From NCBI RefSeq assembly GCF_017918235.1, contig NC_090586.1:1-64000 (forward strand): a DNA stretch of 64,000 bases, given 5' to 3'. Made by a program: the position numbers and the translations under genes. Each line of letters opens with the position of its first letter. Position 1 is the first letter of the stretch. Under the pieces are notes generated by a model. The model made no database searches. It saw only the letters and a program-made list of their open reading frames with translations, and was not told where the DNA came from. Below, piece after piece: positions 1 through 10,759 of the stretch. The DNA is from Porcisia hertigi (Eukaryota; Euglenozoa; Kinetoplastea; Trypanosomatida; Trypanosomatidae).

Positions 1-835
1 TTTAATTTTAATTTGACTTTAATTTTAATTTTGACTCTGACTTAATTTTAATTCTGAATTTAATTTACTTAATTTTAATTTGACTTGACTTAATTTAACT
101 TACTTAATTTTAATTTTAATTTTAATTTAATTTCAAATTCTTAATTTAACTTTAACTTTAATTCTAATCTTTAATCTCTAACTCCTAATCTTAACTCTTA
201 ACTCCTAATCCTAACCCTAACCTTAACTCCTAACTCCTAACCCTAACTCCTAACCCTAACTCCTAACTCCTAACCTCTAACCCTAACCCTAACCCTAACC
301 CTAACCCTTAACTCTTAACTCTAACTTAGACCTTAACTTAATTTGAACTCTAATCTTAACTCTAACTTTAACTCTTAATCTTAACTTTAACCTTAACCTT
401 AACTCCTAACTTTAATTCTAATCTACCTAACCTTAACTTTAACTCTTAATCTTGACTTAACTTTTAATTTGACTTGACTTAACTTTAATTTGACTTAATT
501 TGACTTAACTTGACTTAATTTAATTTAACTTGACTTTAATTTTAATTTTAATTTAACTTTAACTTCAACCTTAATCTTAACCTTAACTTAACTTTAACCT
601 TAATTTTAATTTTGACTTAATTTGATTTTAATTTGACTTAATTTAGACTTTAATTTTAATTTAACTTTAACTTGACTTGACTTTAATTTTAATCTTAATT
701 TAATTCTAATTCTAATCTTAATTTTAATCTTAATTCTAATTCTGAATTTTAATTCTAATTTTAATTTGACTTAACTTAACTTGACTTGACTTTTACTTAA
801 TTTTAACTTAACTTTAATTTTAATCCTAATCTTAA
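1..835. repeat. Degenerate telomeric tract, TTTTAA-rich
   Basis: This stretch is built of short irregular T/A/C units (taatttt, tttgactt, taactt, cctaac) with occasional intact CCCTAA runs, for example near 285-306. It has almost no G apart from the TTGAC units. The order is consistent with a chromosome end whose C-rich telomere strand reads 5' to 3' into the chromosome. TTTTAA is CCCTAA with every C replaced by T, and a TTAGGG-to-TTAAAA miscall is a known nanopore base-calling error. Much of this may therefore be a misread canonical telomere rather than real variant sequence. That is inference; the repeat character itself is plain. Confidence 0.85.
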
Positions 836-1010
836 CCCTAACCTTAACCTTAACTCTAACCCTAACCCTAACCCTAACCCTAACCCTAACCCTAACCCTA
901 ACTCCTAACCCTAACCCTAACCCTAACCCTAACCCTAACCCTAACCCTAACCCTAACCCTAACCCTAACTCCTAACCCTAACCCTAACCCTAACCCTGAC
1001 CTAACTTGAC
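836..1010. repeat. Canonical (CCCTAA)n telomere repeats
   Basis: This is the longest run of near-perfect CCCTAA hexamers in the window, broken only by a few CCTAACT variants. TTAGGG is the telomere repeat of trypanosomatids. The C-rich strand being on the plus strand at the left edge shows that the window begins at a left chromosome end. Confidence 0.95.
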
Positions 1011-1800
1011 CCTAACTCCTAACTTGACCCTAACCTTGACTTAACCCTATGCACCCTAACCTCTATGCACCCTAACTCTATGCACCTCTTAACTCCTAAT
1101 TCACTCACTAACTTAACCTCAAACTCTAGATCCCTAACCCTATGCACCCTAACTCTACTGCACCCTAACCCTAATTTGACCTAACCCTGACTCCTAATTT
1201 GACTTAACCCTGACTTACTTTAATTCTAACCCTAACCCTATGCACCCTAACCTTATGCACCCTAACTCTAACCCTAATGCTTGACCTTGACTAATTCTAA
1301 TTTGACTTGACAATTTGAATTTGACTCTAATTTTAATTTTAATCTTGAACCTAACTCTTAATTTCTAATTTGACTTAATTTTAATCTTATGGATCTTAAC
1401 TCTAACCTATGGACTCTAACTCTAACTCCTATGGACTCTAACTCAACCTCATGGACTCTTAACCTTAACTCTATGGACTCCTAACCTTATGACTCACTGC
1501 ACCTCTAACCCTATGGACTCCTAACTCCATGACTTAACCAACTCATGACGACCCTAACCTATGAACTCTAACCCTATGGACCCTAACCTCAACCCTATGG
1601 ACTCCTAACCTCAACCCTATGGACTCTGACCCTAACCCTATGGACTCTAACCTTGCACCTATGGATTGACCTAACCCTATGGATCTAACCTCAACTATGC
1701 ACTCTAACTCAACCTCATGGACTTAACCTCAACCCATGGACTCTAACCCTAACCCATGGACTTAACCTCAACCTTACGGACTCTAACTCAACCCTATGGA
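1011..1800. repeat. Telomere-variant repeats with TATGCACC and TATGGACT units
   Basis: CCCTAA-type units alternate with two other words. CTATGCACCCTAAC-like units dominate from about 1047 to 1270, and CTATGGACTCTAAC-like units dominate from about 1388 to 1800. The array ends abruptly at about 1800-1815, where unique sequence begins. It is a telomere-proximal mixed array. The two words occupy separate blocks, as expected of a real subtelomeric array, but base-calling error could still contribute. Confidence 0.8.
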
Positions 1801-3063
1801 CCCTAACCGCATGACCCTCGCCAGGAGAAATAAGCTGCCCACACCACCCATGGTAAAAAAACGCTTTAAGCCATGCAGTTGGAGTAAGTGTGACCGAGCG
1901 AATGGATTTGTCTCTAACACGGAGATGGCGATACAACTGTGGGGTGCACAGTACGTACTGATCGTTGTCGCTGCGCGAAAGTCGACGTCAATGGTGTGAA
2001 TAGGCTGCATGGAAAGAAAGCGGAAAAACATGCGGCGCGAGAGCATGCAGAGGTGCCTGTTATGCAATCGAGGGCTGAGCTATATGGATTACTCACACCA
2101 TTTGTTTTCCTAAACGAAGCTTTGTACATGATATCAAACCTGTGGGGAAGTCTGAAGGATTCATTCTGAAGCTGAAGCTGACCATGTGTAGCGCATCTCC
2201 CCCGAACGTACCATCACGGAGAGCGGTGCGAAAAAAACGTCATCACATCACTCCAACCTAAAGCGCCCCACCTCGACTCATCTAGTCGTGTCCCCAACCT
2301 CCTCATGGTAACTTGGTTCCTCGTACCGACTTTGCCGCAATTTGTCAGCAGTGCTGTCGTGCGTGACGTTTAGATTTGTGTGTGTTTGTGTGTGTATCGG
2401 CGGGTGTGTGAAGATACGACAGCCGCTGACACCCTTGGTGCAGAAGTTTCTGGGAGGAAGTGAACAAACACCAGTGAGAGCAAGGGGTGAAAAGCAAAGC
2501 GCGTGAAAAAAGAAGCGAAAAGAAGCCGTGTGCCGTGGCAAACGCATATCTTATCGTGGGAAATCACAAAGCACAACCCACACTACTCACAAAGAGACAG
2601 GCTACACTCCATGGAATGTGTCATCTCTTTAGGACGCCCGACGACCTCGTGAAGATGGACCGCACTCTCTTCATAGAATGGAAGCCTAAAATGTGCACGA
2701 GGGAACAGGCGCTGCGGGCACGCTGTGAGCTAAACTCTAAACTGGTGGATTCCACAGAGGAGGTGAATTGGGGCAGGGGAGATGATGTACGATACTCGCA
2801 GTGCAAGGAATACAGCCACGGCGGCGTCCCTGGGATGGTGTTCTCCTTCCACTGCTCTGTGCTTTTGGGAATGCTAAGGCGGTATCCCTATATTGAAGAA
2901 AAAACGCATGACGTCCTTTCGTCTAGACTGCATCAGGAAATGATACCTGTTCGGGCCGAGACGAGGCGGACCTTCTGTATTCACCCGCGGAGTAGTAGGA
3001 CAGCCTGCTGGAACTGTGATGCACACAGCCTACTGGTGGACGGCGGGCACTAAATATGGACGT
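1801..3063. other. Subtelomeric sequence without a convincing gene
   Basis: This is unique sequence between the telomere array and the last gene of the polycistron. It holds a GT-rich patch at 2377-2395. The longest open frame is on the plus strand: it opens upstream but its first ATG is at 2616 and it ends at 3053 (145 codons). It has no motif I recognise and runs against every other gene here, so I do not call it. The interval also contains the 3' UTR of the 3064-4461 gene. Confidence 0.6.
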
Positions 3064-4461
3064 CTAAGTATACAGCTGGAGTAGCTTACGACCCTTTTCC
3101 ACGTGCTCGTTCGCTGGACCCAGTGCTTCGAAGATGGATCTAATAACCTGTCGTGCCGGCGTGGCCGCAGCTGGTCCCAGACAGAGGTCCTTTGGAACTA
3201 GGCCACCCTCCTTGAGAGCGGGAAGCAGCTTTGGTTCCGCTCGAATGAGACGAAGACATTCCTCGATGGCTTGTCCTACTACTCCCTCGACGTAGAAAGC
3301 AACAGCGCGCTTCAGATGGTGCTTGTAAAATTGCAGCGGCTCGCTTACAAGCTCGTCGAATTTGAGGAGCCGCATGTAGTTGTCCGTGTCAGGGTCGTAG
3401 TCCACAAGCGCAATGAGTTCGATGCGCACAACAGCCTCTGCGACGCCGCGCATGTCCTTCGGTGCAAAGGGGAACTCCTCCCGCACCTGTGCGACGAGAC
3501 GGAACGCCTCATCACGCTGCTTGGAGGCAATGGCACACATCGCAAGCCCACACAGAGCCTCTGGCGCCGAGTTGTAGCACGGCTCTCGCTTCAGTTTTTC
3601 CCACAGCTCTGGAGTCATCTTCTTGTTGGGCACATTGTAGCGCTTCTTGACGATCTCCATGTCTTCCATTGACATGCGGAGAGCCTTCTCAAAGAGTTGC
3701 TTGCCTTTAGCGGGGTCACCAGCCTTCATCTTGGCGTGAGCCGCAGCGATGAGGGTCATGGAGTTCTCGTCGTCGTCGTCCTGCCGCTTAACTTTCTGAA
3801 ACACGGAGCAGCCTTCGGCCTCGTTCTTCGATTCCGTTTTGGCGTAGTCAATGAACGCCTCCACCGCCTCTTTCACATGAGATTCGGTAACAATCCCGAC
3901 CAATTTGTCCAAAAACATCTTATTGCGTACAAAGTATATCAAGGGGAACATATGTGGGTCTATGTGAAATTTGGCCATCAACCCTGGCTCCTGTAGGCAA
4001 TCCACTATGCCCAACTTGATCGCCAGTCCTGCATCCTTGCCAAATTCTTGATACAGCTCGCCAAAATTGTCGCCCTTGAGGCGACGATTAGCCTGATCGA
4101 CCTGGTGGCAAACTATCTGCGTGTATCGTTTCACGTCGGGGTGATTGGTGACCGTGAAATACAGAAACAAAGGCACTTTTGAATCCATTTCAGTCGTAAT
4201 GTTCTTGGAAGTGACCTGGACAACCCCCAGAAAAAGCTCACGCTGCCCATCGGGTATCGATGAGGGGCAGTGAGGCTCCTGGCAAGCGCCACCTGCACCT
4301 CCGTGCAAAGTCGAAGCCAACCGCCGTGACATCGCAGCCACTGGCTCCCTACGAGAAAAAACCCTAGACAACACGCCAAGGCCACCGAGGCTAGTCCATC
4401 TGCTAGCCAAGCACAGACCCGATGCTGCGCCGGGAACGACAGTGCACGAGAAACGCCTCAT
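3064..4461 (-). CDS. Mitochondrial thioredoxin-fold/TPR protein, YbbN-like
   Basis: This 465-residue protein is the telomere-proximal gene of the polycistron. Residues 1-60 are rich in Arg, Ser and Ala without acids, which looks like a mitochondrial presequence. Residues ~75-205 read as a thioredoxin fold (PLFLYFTVTNHPDVKRY, then VDCLQEPGLMAKFHIDPHMF and PLIYFVRNKMF). The rest is helical, with TPR-like pairs such as GDPAKGKQLFEKALRMSMED. The layout resembles bacterial YbbN/CnoX co-chaperones. The CxxC redox pair is absent from the expected site, so it is probably a binding protein and not an oxidoreductase. The start is the first ATG of the open frame. The fold assignment is moderately secure; mitochondrial location and a chaperone role are inference. 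Confidence 0.75.
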   Translation of the reverse strand: MRRFSCTVVPGAASGLCLASRWTSLGGLGVLSRVFSRREPVAAMSRRLASTLHGGAGGACQEPHCPSSIPDGQRELFLGVVQVTSKNITTEMDSKVPLFLYFTVTNHPDVKRYTQIVCHQVDQANRRLKGDNFGELYQEFGKDAGLAIKLGIVDCLQEPGLMAKFHIDPHMFPLIYFVRNKMFLDKLVGIVTESHVKEAVEAFIDYAKTESKNEAEGCSVFQKVKRQDDDDENSMTLIAAAHAKMKAGDPAKGKQLFEKALRMSMEDMEIVKKRYNVPNKKMTPELWEKLKREPCYNSAPEALCGLAMCAIASKQRDEAFRLVAQVREEFPFAPKDMRGVAEAVVRIELIALVDYDPDTDNYMRLLKFDELVSEPLQFYKHHLKRAVAFYVEGVVGQAIEECLRLIRAEPKLLPALKEGGLVPKDLCLGPAAATPARQVIRSIFEALGPANEHVEKGRKLLQLYT

Positions 4462-4987
4462 TCTCTAACGGCGCGCAGTGTGGAGAAACTTGTCGAAAAA
4501 GATAGAGGAGCCGCGGCTGATGGTTTCAGCCTACACTCGACAAAAAAAAAGGAGAGGAGGGTGGCGCGGATGGCATAGACAAGATGGTGACGAAAAGAGG
4601 GGGTGCTGCGCAGCGAAGAAAATCTCACACCTGTGGTGTATCCGTGGCAGAATGGACAGGGTGTGGCGGTCGGGAGGGAAGGGGTGGTGTCAAGTGTCCT
4701 CTGCTTCTTGAACTGCGCCACGCATGTCGGCGTCTAGTAAGCGCAGCGATGCCTGGGAAAACCCCCGACGGGGCAACGAGAAAGCCTGCCTGTACGTCGA
4801 GGTATGCCAAGAGAAATCAAGAATCCCAATACACGGTCGCGGTGGCCGTGCAGTACAAAAAAAAAAAGTGAAGAGCGCGTAAGCAAAAGACAGAAAAGTA
4901 AGAAGACCCAGAGAAAGGGGGGCTTTTAATTTCCAAGAATATACATATATGTATATACGTCAAAGCAGTGCGGTCGTGGGTGGGTGT
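4462..4987. other. Intergenic spacer, thioredoxin/TPR gene to meckelin
   Basis: It holds the 3' UTR of the meckelin gene and the splice region of the 3064-4461 gene. An A-run at 4541-4549 reads as a pyrimidine tract on the coding strand. There is an A11 run near 4857 and an 18-bp perfect AT palindrome at 4939-4956, about 30 bases beyond the meckelin stop. No gene is seen. Confidence 0.7.
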
Positions 4988-7900
4988 CTAAATAAAAAAT
5001 CGATAGTCGATCATCGTCTTCTGGCTCAAGTTCACAAGCCCTTCACGGATGCGGTAAAAATGTACAATGACCTCCACTACGAAAGCGAGCACCATAGCGA
5101 CACATATGTTGTGTAGCGATGCATCAATCGCGGCAAACAGAGCCGCGTACAACACAAAAAGATCAAAGTCTAGCCCGCACATAAATGCGCGCCCGTACGA
5201 CTGAACGTCGTCAATGAAAAAGAGGTCCTTTCCACCATTGTCACCGCGCTGCGGCCCGTTCATGTACATGACATTTGGCGGAAAGTCGAGCCACTTCTGC
5301 AGCACAAACTTCACCAAGAGCGTGCTTTCCGCGCGACGTACACTTTGCTGGAAGGCGTTGTTAATTCGGTCACGGATCGCCAAAGCTGTCTGTGAGTAGA
5401 CGCAGGGTTTTCGAGAGAAACCGAGGAGAAAACTGAGGTAGTGCCATTGGCCTGTGTTGATGGCGCGCTCATGCTTCCCAAGCGAACGCTGATGCTCTAG
5501 ATGCAACTCCATGTAGCACATGTAAAGGTACTGCCGCGTGTACGGCCCGAGGTGTACTTCAAAAGACTGGCATTTACTTTGGCCTCCCAAACCGCGCACC
5601 GGCAGGTTGCCCTGTGCCTCTAGAAAGAGATTGTTCTGGAACTCCTCCATACTGACATCGGCGTGAGCATGAATGGACTCACCGTGAATGTAAAAGCCCC
5701 ACTGTTGCTCCAAGAGGATTATGATGGAGATGTTTGAAACGGAGCACAGGTCGACGAAGGCCTGCAGTGGGTGCACAACGACAAAGCGGTGGTATATTTG
5801 GTACTCCAATAGGTACATGACCAGTGCCACAGCCACCCAACAGAAAGTGTCGACAGCGACACGGAGGGTATCAAAGGAGACAGTCATGTCGCCCACCTCC
5901 CGTGATCTGCGCGGGACGCTGGCAGACATGCTCTGGTAATCGAGGCCAGCCAGAAAAAGAAGAACGATTGCCATTGTGAGCTGTGGGCGCCAGTAACGCA
6001 GTGCCTGCAACCCGTTCAACTGGTTTGCCACAAAAGTTGAGCGCCACATGCTTACCGGGACAACCTTGGCTTCACGGAGCAGCTGCCCTTTGGATCTCTC
6101 CCAGTCAATGACAAAGTAGTCCGCGTTGCACTGTTCCGCCAATCTGTACAAAACCGTGACACCCTTCGCCGCGACGGCGACGTACAGCATCACGTTGATG
6201 TAGATATCACTTGATCGCATCGCACGCGACAAAGACGACTGATTCTTGTACACAATGAAGAGATACCAAGATGCAAGGGCGACAACAACAAAGAACATGT
6301 TGCCAATGTGGTCGCATAGGTTCACAAAAAAGCGCCCCATCGCGAGCCAGTCAAGAACGAGGTACTGTCGCCGTCGCATCCAGCCATAGGTGCGCACCCA
6401 CGCTGAGAAAAAACACACCACACACACAACAATCAGTGTAATCTTCAGTCCGTCACTTACAGCATCTGTGCTGGGTAAGTAATAGGAGTGCATCTCACGA
6501 TCGAGCGTGTAGCCGAACCGGCCGGTTGCGCTGAGAGGTGTTTGACGTAGTGTGTCAAGGGCGTCCTCTGCCGCAGCGCCGGTAATCGTGGACGTCATTT
6601 TCGAAGAGTACTGGAGCACGAAAAGGGGGGTGGCAACATAACGACCGTCTCGGGGATCGGTCCCGAGGATGAGACTGGCACTGCGTAGCACCGTGACGTA
6701 GGTGGAGAGCGGGAAACTTTTTGAAATTCCACTCCCGCCCAGGTTATCGTGCACGTAAAAGCGCCGCCGGAACCCACCTTCAGCTTTGGCGCCGTTGCCT
6801 CCAGCGGCGCCATGACCTCTGTACAGCCACGCATCGTTGAAGGTCTCGGGATAAAATCTGTAGTTGGAGTAGTCAGGGAGGAGGGGTACAGGCAGCAACC
6901 GCGACGAGTTGGAAGGGTCTCGAAGATAAAGATCATAGAAGATAGTGCTGTTTGCGCGAAGGAACCAACGCCAGCTGACATGGCACAATGTGGTACGCGT
7001 GTCACCGGAAGTGAAGAACCCTTGCAGCTCTGTGTTCACGAGAAAACATGGGTTGAGTTGGCTTATCATAGATTGGTACCCAAGCCAGTTGCCAAAGAAA
7101 TCGAACGCTGACACGACAAACTGCAACTCTTGGCGCGCCGAGACGCGGAACCGCGTCGCGATGCCTCTCAAGACGTCTGCATTGCTTCGGGTGTAATACA
7201 GCCATGGAAGTCCCTCCACAGTCTCGCACTGTGAGTCGATGCACGGCTTGCTATGTTGAACATGCCAGTACAGCGCACAAGGCATAGCGGTGGCTTGATA
7301 TGCCATTAAGACGCACAGGTTAGCCAGCAGATTGCACGCGGTGGTGTTGCTGCGGTTGCAGAGGACTGCGGCGCCGATGGAGTACGCCTGTGCTGCGAAA
7401 ATGGTGGTGGGAGGCCCAGCTGCGCCACTGTTGTCGATGTTCGGTGGGGAGAAGACGGTCGAAGTGCCCGAGGCTGCCGCGGCCATGGACTCGTACTCGT
7501 CGATGGGCACGCAGGAGCCATCGTAGAGCATTGTGAAACCACTGCCGCAGCGGCACTTGCCAGTGTCCACATCCTGTATGTACGGGAAGGAGCAAGTCAC
7601 GCATGCTGGGGATGCACATGGGGCGCACATAGCCGCCGTCAGCACAAGTTGACCGACCTGCTGCGTTAAAACGCTCCCTGGTGCACAAACACACGTTCCT
7701 GCAGCTTCGTCGAAGGTAGCATCGGTCAGGCAAGTCAGCTGGGTGTCTCCACCGCAAGGTGAACAACGCTGGGACGCGTTGACAGCTCCAGCATTGGTCA
7801 CCATCATTTTCTCAGCAAAGCAGTTCACACACGATTGCTGACCAGTGCGCGCGTCCACGTGCAAGGCGTATCCTGTCTCGCACACGCACGCGCCCTGGAC

Positions 7901-8080
7901 TCTGCGAGCGTGCGCAGGGCACTCCTGGCAGTTGCGGTCTTCCAAATCTAGAAAGAAGCCAAGCGGGTCGCATTCTGTGCTCATCTGGGATGTCGCACAA
8001 ACAGCGCAAACTACCACTATCAGTACGGCGCTGAATATCCAGTATCTGGTATAGCGGCGAGACGAGAGCGCCTGCAACAT
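4988..8080 (-). CDS. TMEM67: Meckelin (TMEM67/MKS3) homologue
   Basis: This 1030-residue protein has the meckelin layout. An N-terminal hydrophobic signal segment (residues ~15-33) is followed by a cysteine-rich region (~37-190) with repeated CxxC pairs such as CPAHARRVQGACVC. A long lumenal or extracellular domain follows, then hydrophobic segments near residues 550, 597, 632, 705 and 745 and two close to the C terminus, which ends in DYRFFI. Human meckelin is of similar length (about 995). Meckelin belongs to the MKS complex of the ciliary transition zone, so a role at the base of the flagellum is expected. The start is the first ATG in frame, directly before the signal segment. The family call rests on architecture and recalled similarity. 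Confidence 0.85.
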   Translation of the reverse strand: MLQALSSRRYTRYWIFSAVLIVVVCAVCATSQMSTECDPLGFFLDLEDRNCQECPAHARRVQGACVCETGYALHVDARTGQQSCVNCFAEKMMVTNAGAVNASQRCSPCGGDTQLTCLTDATFDEAAGTCVCAPGSVLTQQVGQLVLTAAMCAPCASPACVTCSFPYIQDVDTGKCRCGSGFTMLYDGSCVPIDEYESMAAAASGTSTVFSPPNIDNSGAAGPPTTIFAAQAYSIGAAVLCNRSNTTACNLLANLCVLMAYQATAMPCALYWHVQHSKPCIDSQCETVEGLPWLYYTRSNADVLRGIATRFRVSARQELQFVVSAFDFFGNWLGYQSMISQLNPCFLVNTELQGFFTSGDTRTTLCHVSWRWFLRANSTIFYDLYLRDPSNSSRLLPVPLLPDYSNYRFYPETFNDAWLYRGHGAAGGNGAKAEGGFRRRFYVHDNLGGSGISKSFPLSTYVTVLRSASLILGTDPRDGRYVATPLFVLQYSSKMTSTITGAAAEDALDTLRQTPLSATGRFGYTLDREMHSYYLPSTDAVSDGLKITLIVVCVVCFFSAWVRTYGWMRRRQYLVLDWLAMGRFFVNLCDHIGNMFFVVVALASWYLFIVYKNQSSLSRAMRSSDIYINVMLYVAVAAKGVTVLYRLAEQCNADYFVIDWERSKGQLLREAKVVPVSMWRSTFVANQLNGLQALRYWRPQLTMAIVLLFLAGLDYQSMSASVPRRSREVGDMTVSFDTLRVAVDTFCWVAVALVMYLLEYQIYHRFVVVHPLQAFVDLCSVSNISIIILLEQQWGFYIHGESIHAHADVSMEEFQNNLFLEAQGNLPVRGLGGQSKCQSFEVHLGPYTRQYLYMCYMELHLEHQRSLGKHERAINTGQWHYLSFLLGFSRKPCVYSQTALAIRDRINNAFQQSVRRAESTLLVKFVLQKWLDFPPNVMYMNGPQRGDNGGKDLFFIDDVQSYGRAFMCGLDFDLFVLYAALFAAIDASLHNICVAMVLAFVVEVIVHFYRIREGLVNLSQKTMIDYRFFI

Positions 8081-8966
8081 TTCACTCGCTTAGATTTCAA
8101 AAAGTGAGTTAAAATGTCAACAAAAAGGGGGTATAAATCTCTTCACAACAGAGAGATGCCGCACACGACACTGGGATACCTGTTTGTCTATGCGTATGTG
8201 TACTCTTGCTTGACAAGGGGCAATGCACGACTCTATGGATACGGCCTAAGCCTGCATCTGTGTGTCTATGGATGTACAGGTCACTCTCTGGTGGAAGAGA
8301 GAGAGGGACAAAGTCACTATCAGAAACAGCGACCCCCGCCCCAACTGTCGCTTCTGTTGCTTGTTGTTGTTTTCCTCTTGTCGCCGTTTTGCGTTTGTTC
8401 CCCTTTTGACGTGTTGCCCCGTTTTTTTTTTCGGGGGGGGGGGGGGGGGTGAAGAGGAGGAAGATGCACTGAGGGAAGCGCGCGTGACAAGACACGGTAA
8501 CACCAGATGAAATAAGAGTGATTTGGAATTGAGGGGAAGGAAGGCAAAGCATCCGTTGAGAGTGCGTGAGTACAGTAATGCTTGAGAACCCAGTAAACGA
8601 GGATGAGTGTCCGCACCCGTCCCATTCAGCTCTCTGGCACACACATACGTGCGCCAGGTAATAAAAATAAGCAAATGAAGCACCGTTCGGCTGCTGGTGT
8701 GCTCCCTGTCAGCGCGGCGGTGTGAAGTGAGGTGAGGTCGAGTACACGAAGCTGGAGCCATGCCGCCGATACTCCCACTTCATGGAGCTGGATTGAGAAA
8801 CCGACGTCTTGCTCTTTTTTTTTTCACCTAAACGCTGTTTTCACTTCAGTTGCTCTTATGCGATTCTCAGGAGTGGGCGCAGACACATATATACGCCCGA
8901 CACACGGGATTGGTACGACGGACACCTTGCCTTCGCGACGCACACGCGCACACCTACACCACGCTG
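8081..8966. other. Intergenic spacer with T10-C-G17 tract
   Basis: It contains the splice region of meckelin and the 3' UTR of the TGT2 gene. At 8422-8449 the plus strand has T10, C, then 17 Gs, the longest homopolymer G run in the window; on the transcript strand this is C17 followed by A10. A second T-run lies at 8815-8824. Open frames here are low-complexity and not credible. Confidence 0.7.
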
Positions 8967-9977
8967 TCACAGCACGGAAGCAACACGACATACAAGAGCC
9001 TCGCGTGTCGGCGTATCGGCGCATCTGTAGGAGCGGACAAGTCGAACGACCTGAGTAAGATTATGTATCACCAAGAGAATATCGCTGTTCATTTCCTGGA
9101 CAGTGAGAAGATGGTGCAGATACGCGCGACAGTGCCGCTTGCACGTGAAGCAGTCGCACCCTTCAGCAATAGGGTCGATGTCCAGCGTGAAGATGCTGTC
9201 GTTCAAGTCAACAAGTGGTGGAACAGGTGCTGAGGCCACCGTCGCTGAGTCACCTATGGGGAGCTGCAGAGCAACGCCTTTCTCGGCCAAGGCCCATGGA
9301 AATGGACACTCAATCAGCGACACACTGCTCGCCATCGCGGCAAGCAGCGCCGTAATGCTGGGTGCAACGCACATGGTGAACTTCTTTGCCGATAGTTGGA
9401 GCGACTGGAGTGTTTGAAAAAACTCGCAGATGTTTTCTCCGCGAGGCACGGCTTCTATGTAGCCGCTATCGTGTGTGTGTGTGAAGGAAATAGACGGCAA
9501 AATAGTGCACATCAAGCCCGAAGTGTTTTGGGTCTTGGCCAACCACGCCTCCGAGCGAGCTGTGGCAACGCGTCGCCGCTTGTTGATGGGCTCAGAAAGA
9601 GGAACAGATTCGTGTAAACTTACCGCCATGGTTGGTTGCGTTGCCTTGACTACGTCACACCATTTTTCAAACGACAAGACAGTGCGGCCTTTTTCGCTAT
9701 CGCCAGCTACAGCGGAGTCAGTGGACGACGCACTGGCGTGCAGACCGTAAAAAGACGAGCGCAGAGTTAGCACAGTTTTGTATCCGCTCAGGCCGCAATA
9801 CGCGCTCAGGGACATCCTGCTCTCAACGCACGGCTTCACAAAGTCTATCGCCTCGAACACACTGGTAGCCAGGATTCGTTCCGACGGCTCTAGAATTGCG
9901 TTCACCTGCGCAGGCGTCAAGGTTGGAACCGCGCCCCGTTTCGTGGGGATCGCTAAGAACGGACCTTGACAATCCAT
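8967..9977 (-). CDS. TGT2: Queuine tRNA-ribosyltransferase accessory subunit (TGT2/QTRT2)
   Basis: This 336-residue protein shows the tRNA-guanine transglycosylase zinc site near its C terminus: GCDCFTCKRHCRAYLHHLL, with the final histidine in LLVIHNLTQ. The N terminus (GPFLAIPTKRGAVPTLTPAQ) and LNDSIFTLDIDPIAEGC are also typical of the family. Eukaryotic TGT is a heterodimer of a catalytic QTRT1-type and an accessory QTRT2-type subunit that exchanges guanine 34 of His, Asn, Asp and Tyr tRNAs for queuine. The shortness and divergence of the rest favour the accessory subunit. I chose the ATG at 9977, just before the conserved GPFLAIPTKRG segment; the frame stays open a further 41 codons upstream. 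The catalytic partner is not in this window. Confidence 0.85.
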   Translation of the reverse strand: MDCQGPFLAIPTKRGAVPTLTPAQVNAILEPSERILATSVFEAIDFVKPCVESRMSLSAYCGLSGYKTVLTLRSSFYGLHASASSTDSAVAGDSEKGRTVLSFEKWCDVVKATQPTMAVSLHESVPLSEPINKRRRVATARSEAWLAKTQNTSGLMCTILPSISFTHTHDSGYIEAVPRGENICEFFQTLQSLQLSAKKFTMCVAPSITALLAAMASSVSLIECPFPWALAEKGVALQLPIGDSATVASAPVPPLVDLNDSIFTLDIDPIAEGCDCFTCKRHCRAYLHHLLTVQEMNSDILLVIHNLTQVVRLVRSYRCADTPTREALVCRVASVL

Positions 9978-10759
9978 AATAGAGAGAATTGCAAACAGAG
10001 AGGTGGGGGTGTGGGGGAAGGACTCACGGCTGTCTCCGATTTCGTGGTTCTGCGCACTGAAAACCGAAGTGACGGGTAAAGGAGTACCAGATATCAGCAC
10101 GTGTTCGCTGTGTCAAATGGGAGAATTGAAGAGAGGAAAAAGACATAAAGGGGTGGTACAGGCGATGGCATCGATGCAGCGCACAAAGTCGCGCAACGGC
10201 ATGGCAATTACGTATATACATAAACGCACACAATCCCTCCTCTCATATCACATGGAAGTTGAGCGGCCAGAATTGTTTTGCGTGTTACCCTGCGCGTTGA
10301 CATCAGCATCATGGGGAAGGCATCGCTTCTCCAGTTGAACTAAATGGTCAGGGGGGAGGAGGGGGCAAAGTGCAGCAGCCCTGGAAACCAATGGTAGACA
10401 CGCGGACATGAGATAGTGCGTGGCTCTGACCGCTCCCATTGGTGACACAGGTGCCTGTTTTTTTTTTTTGTAGAAATGAGGTTTCTTGGTTTACCTTGCT
10501 GTCGCCGCCGCTGCTTTTTTCCAAGCGCGCGTTGCAGAGAGACAAGTGAGAAAACCAACTGTGAACCATCTAGAACATTATGGCTCCGAGATCAGACACA
10601 TGTCCGCCAGCTAAGCCCCAAATAACTACGAAGAATATATATATATATATATATGGGTGGATATAACGAGTAAACACAGTCCGTGAATAGAGATTGTCAA
10701 TAGAAGCGGTCAACCCTGAGGGAAAGATGCGCAAACAGCTGACGTCCGGTTTTTTGATT
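9978..10759. other. Intergenic spacer, TGT2 to STE24
   Basis: This is non-coding. It holds a T-run at 10459-10469 and a perfect (AT)10 microsatellite at 10635-10654 in the 3' UTR of the STE24 gene. No credible gene is seen on either strand. Confidence 0.7.
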
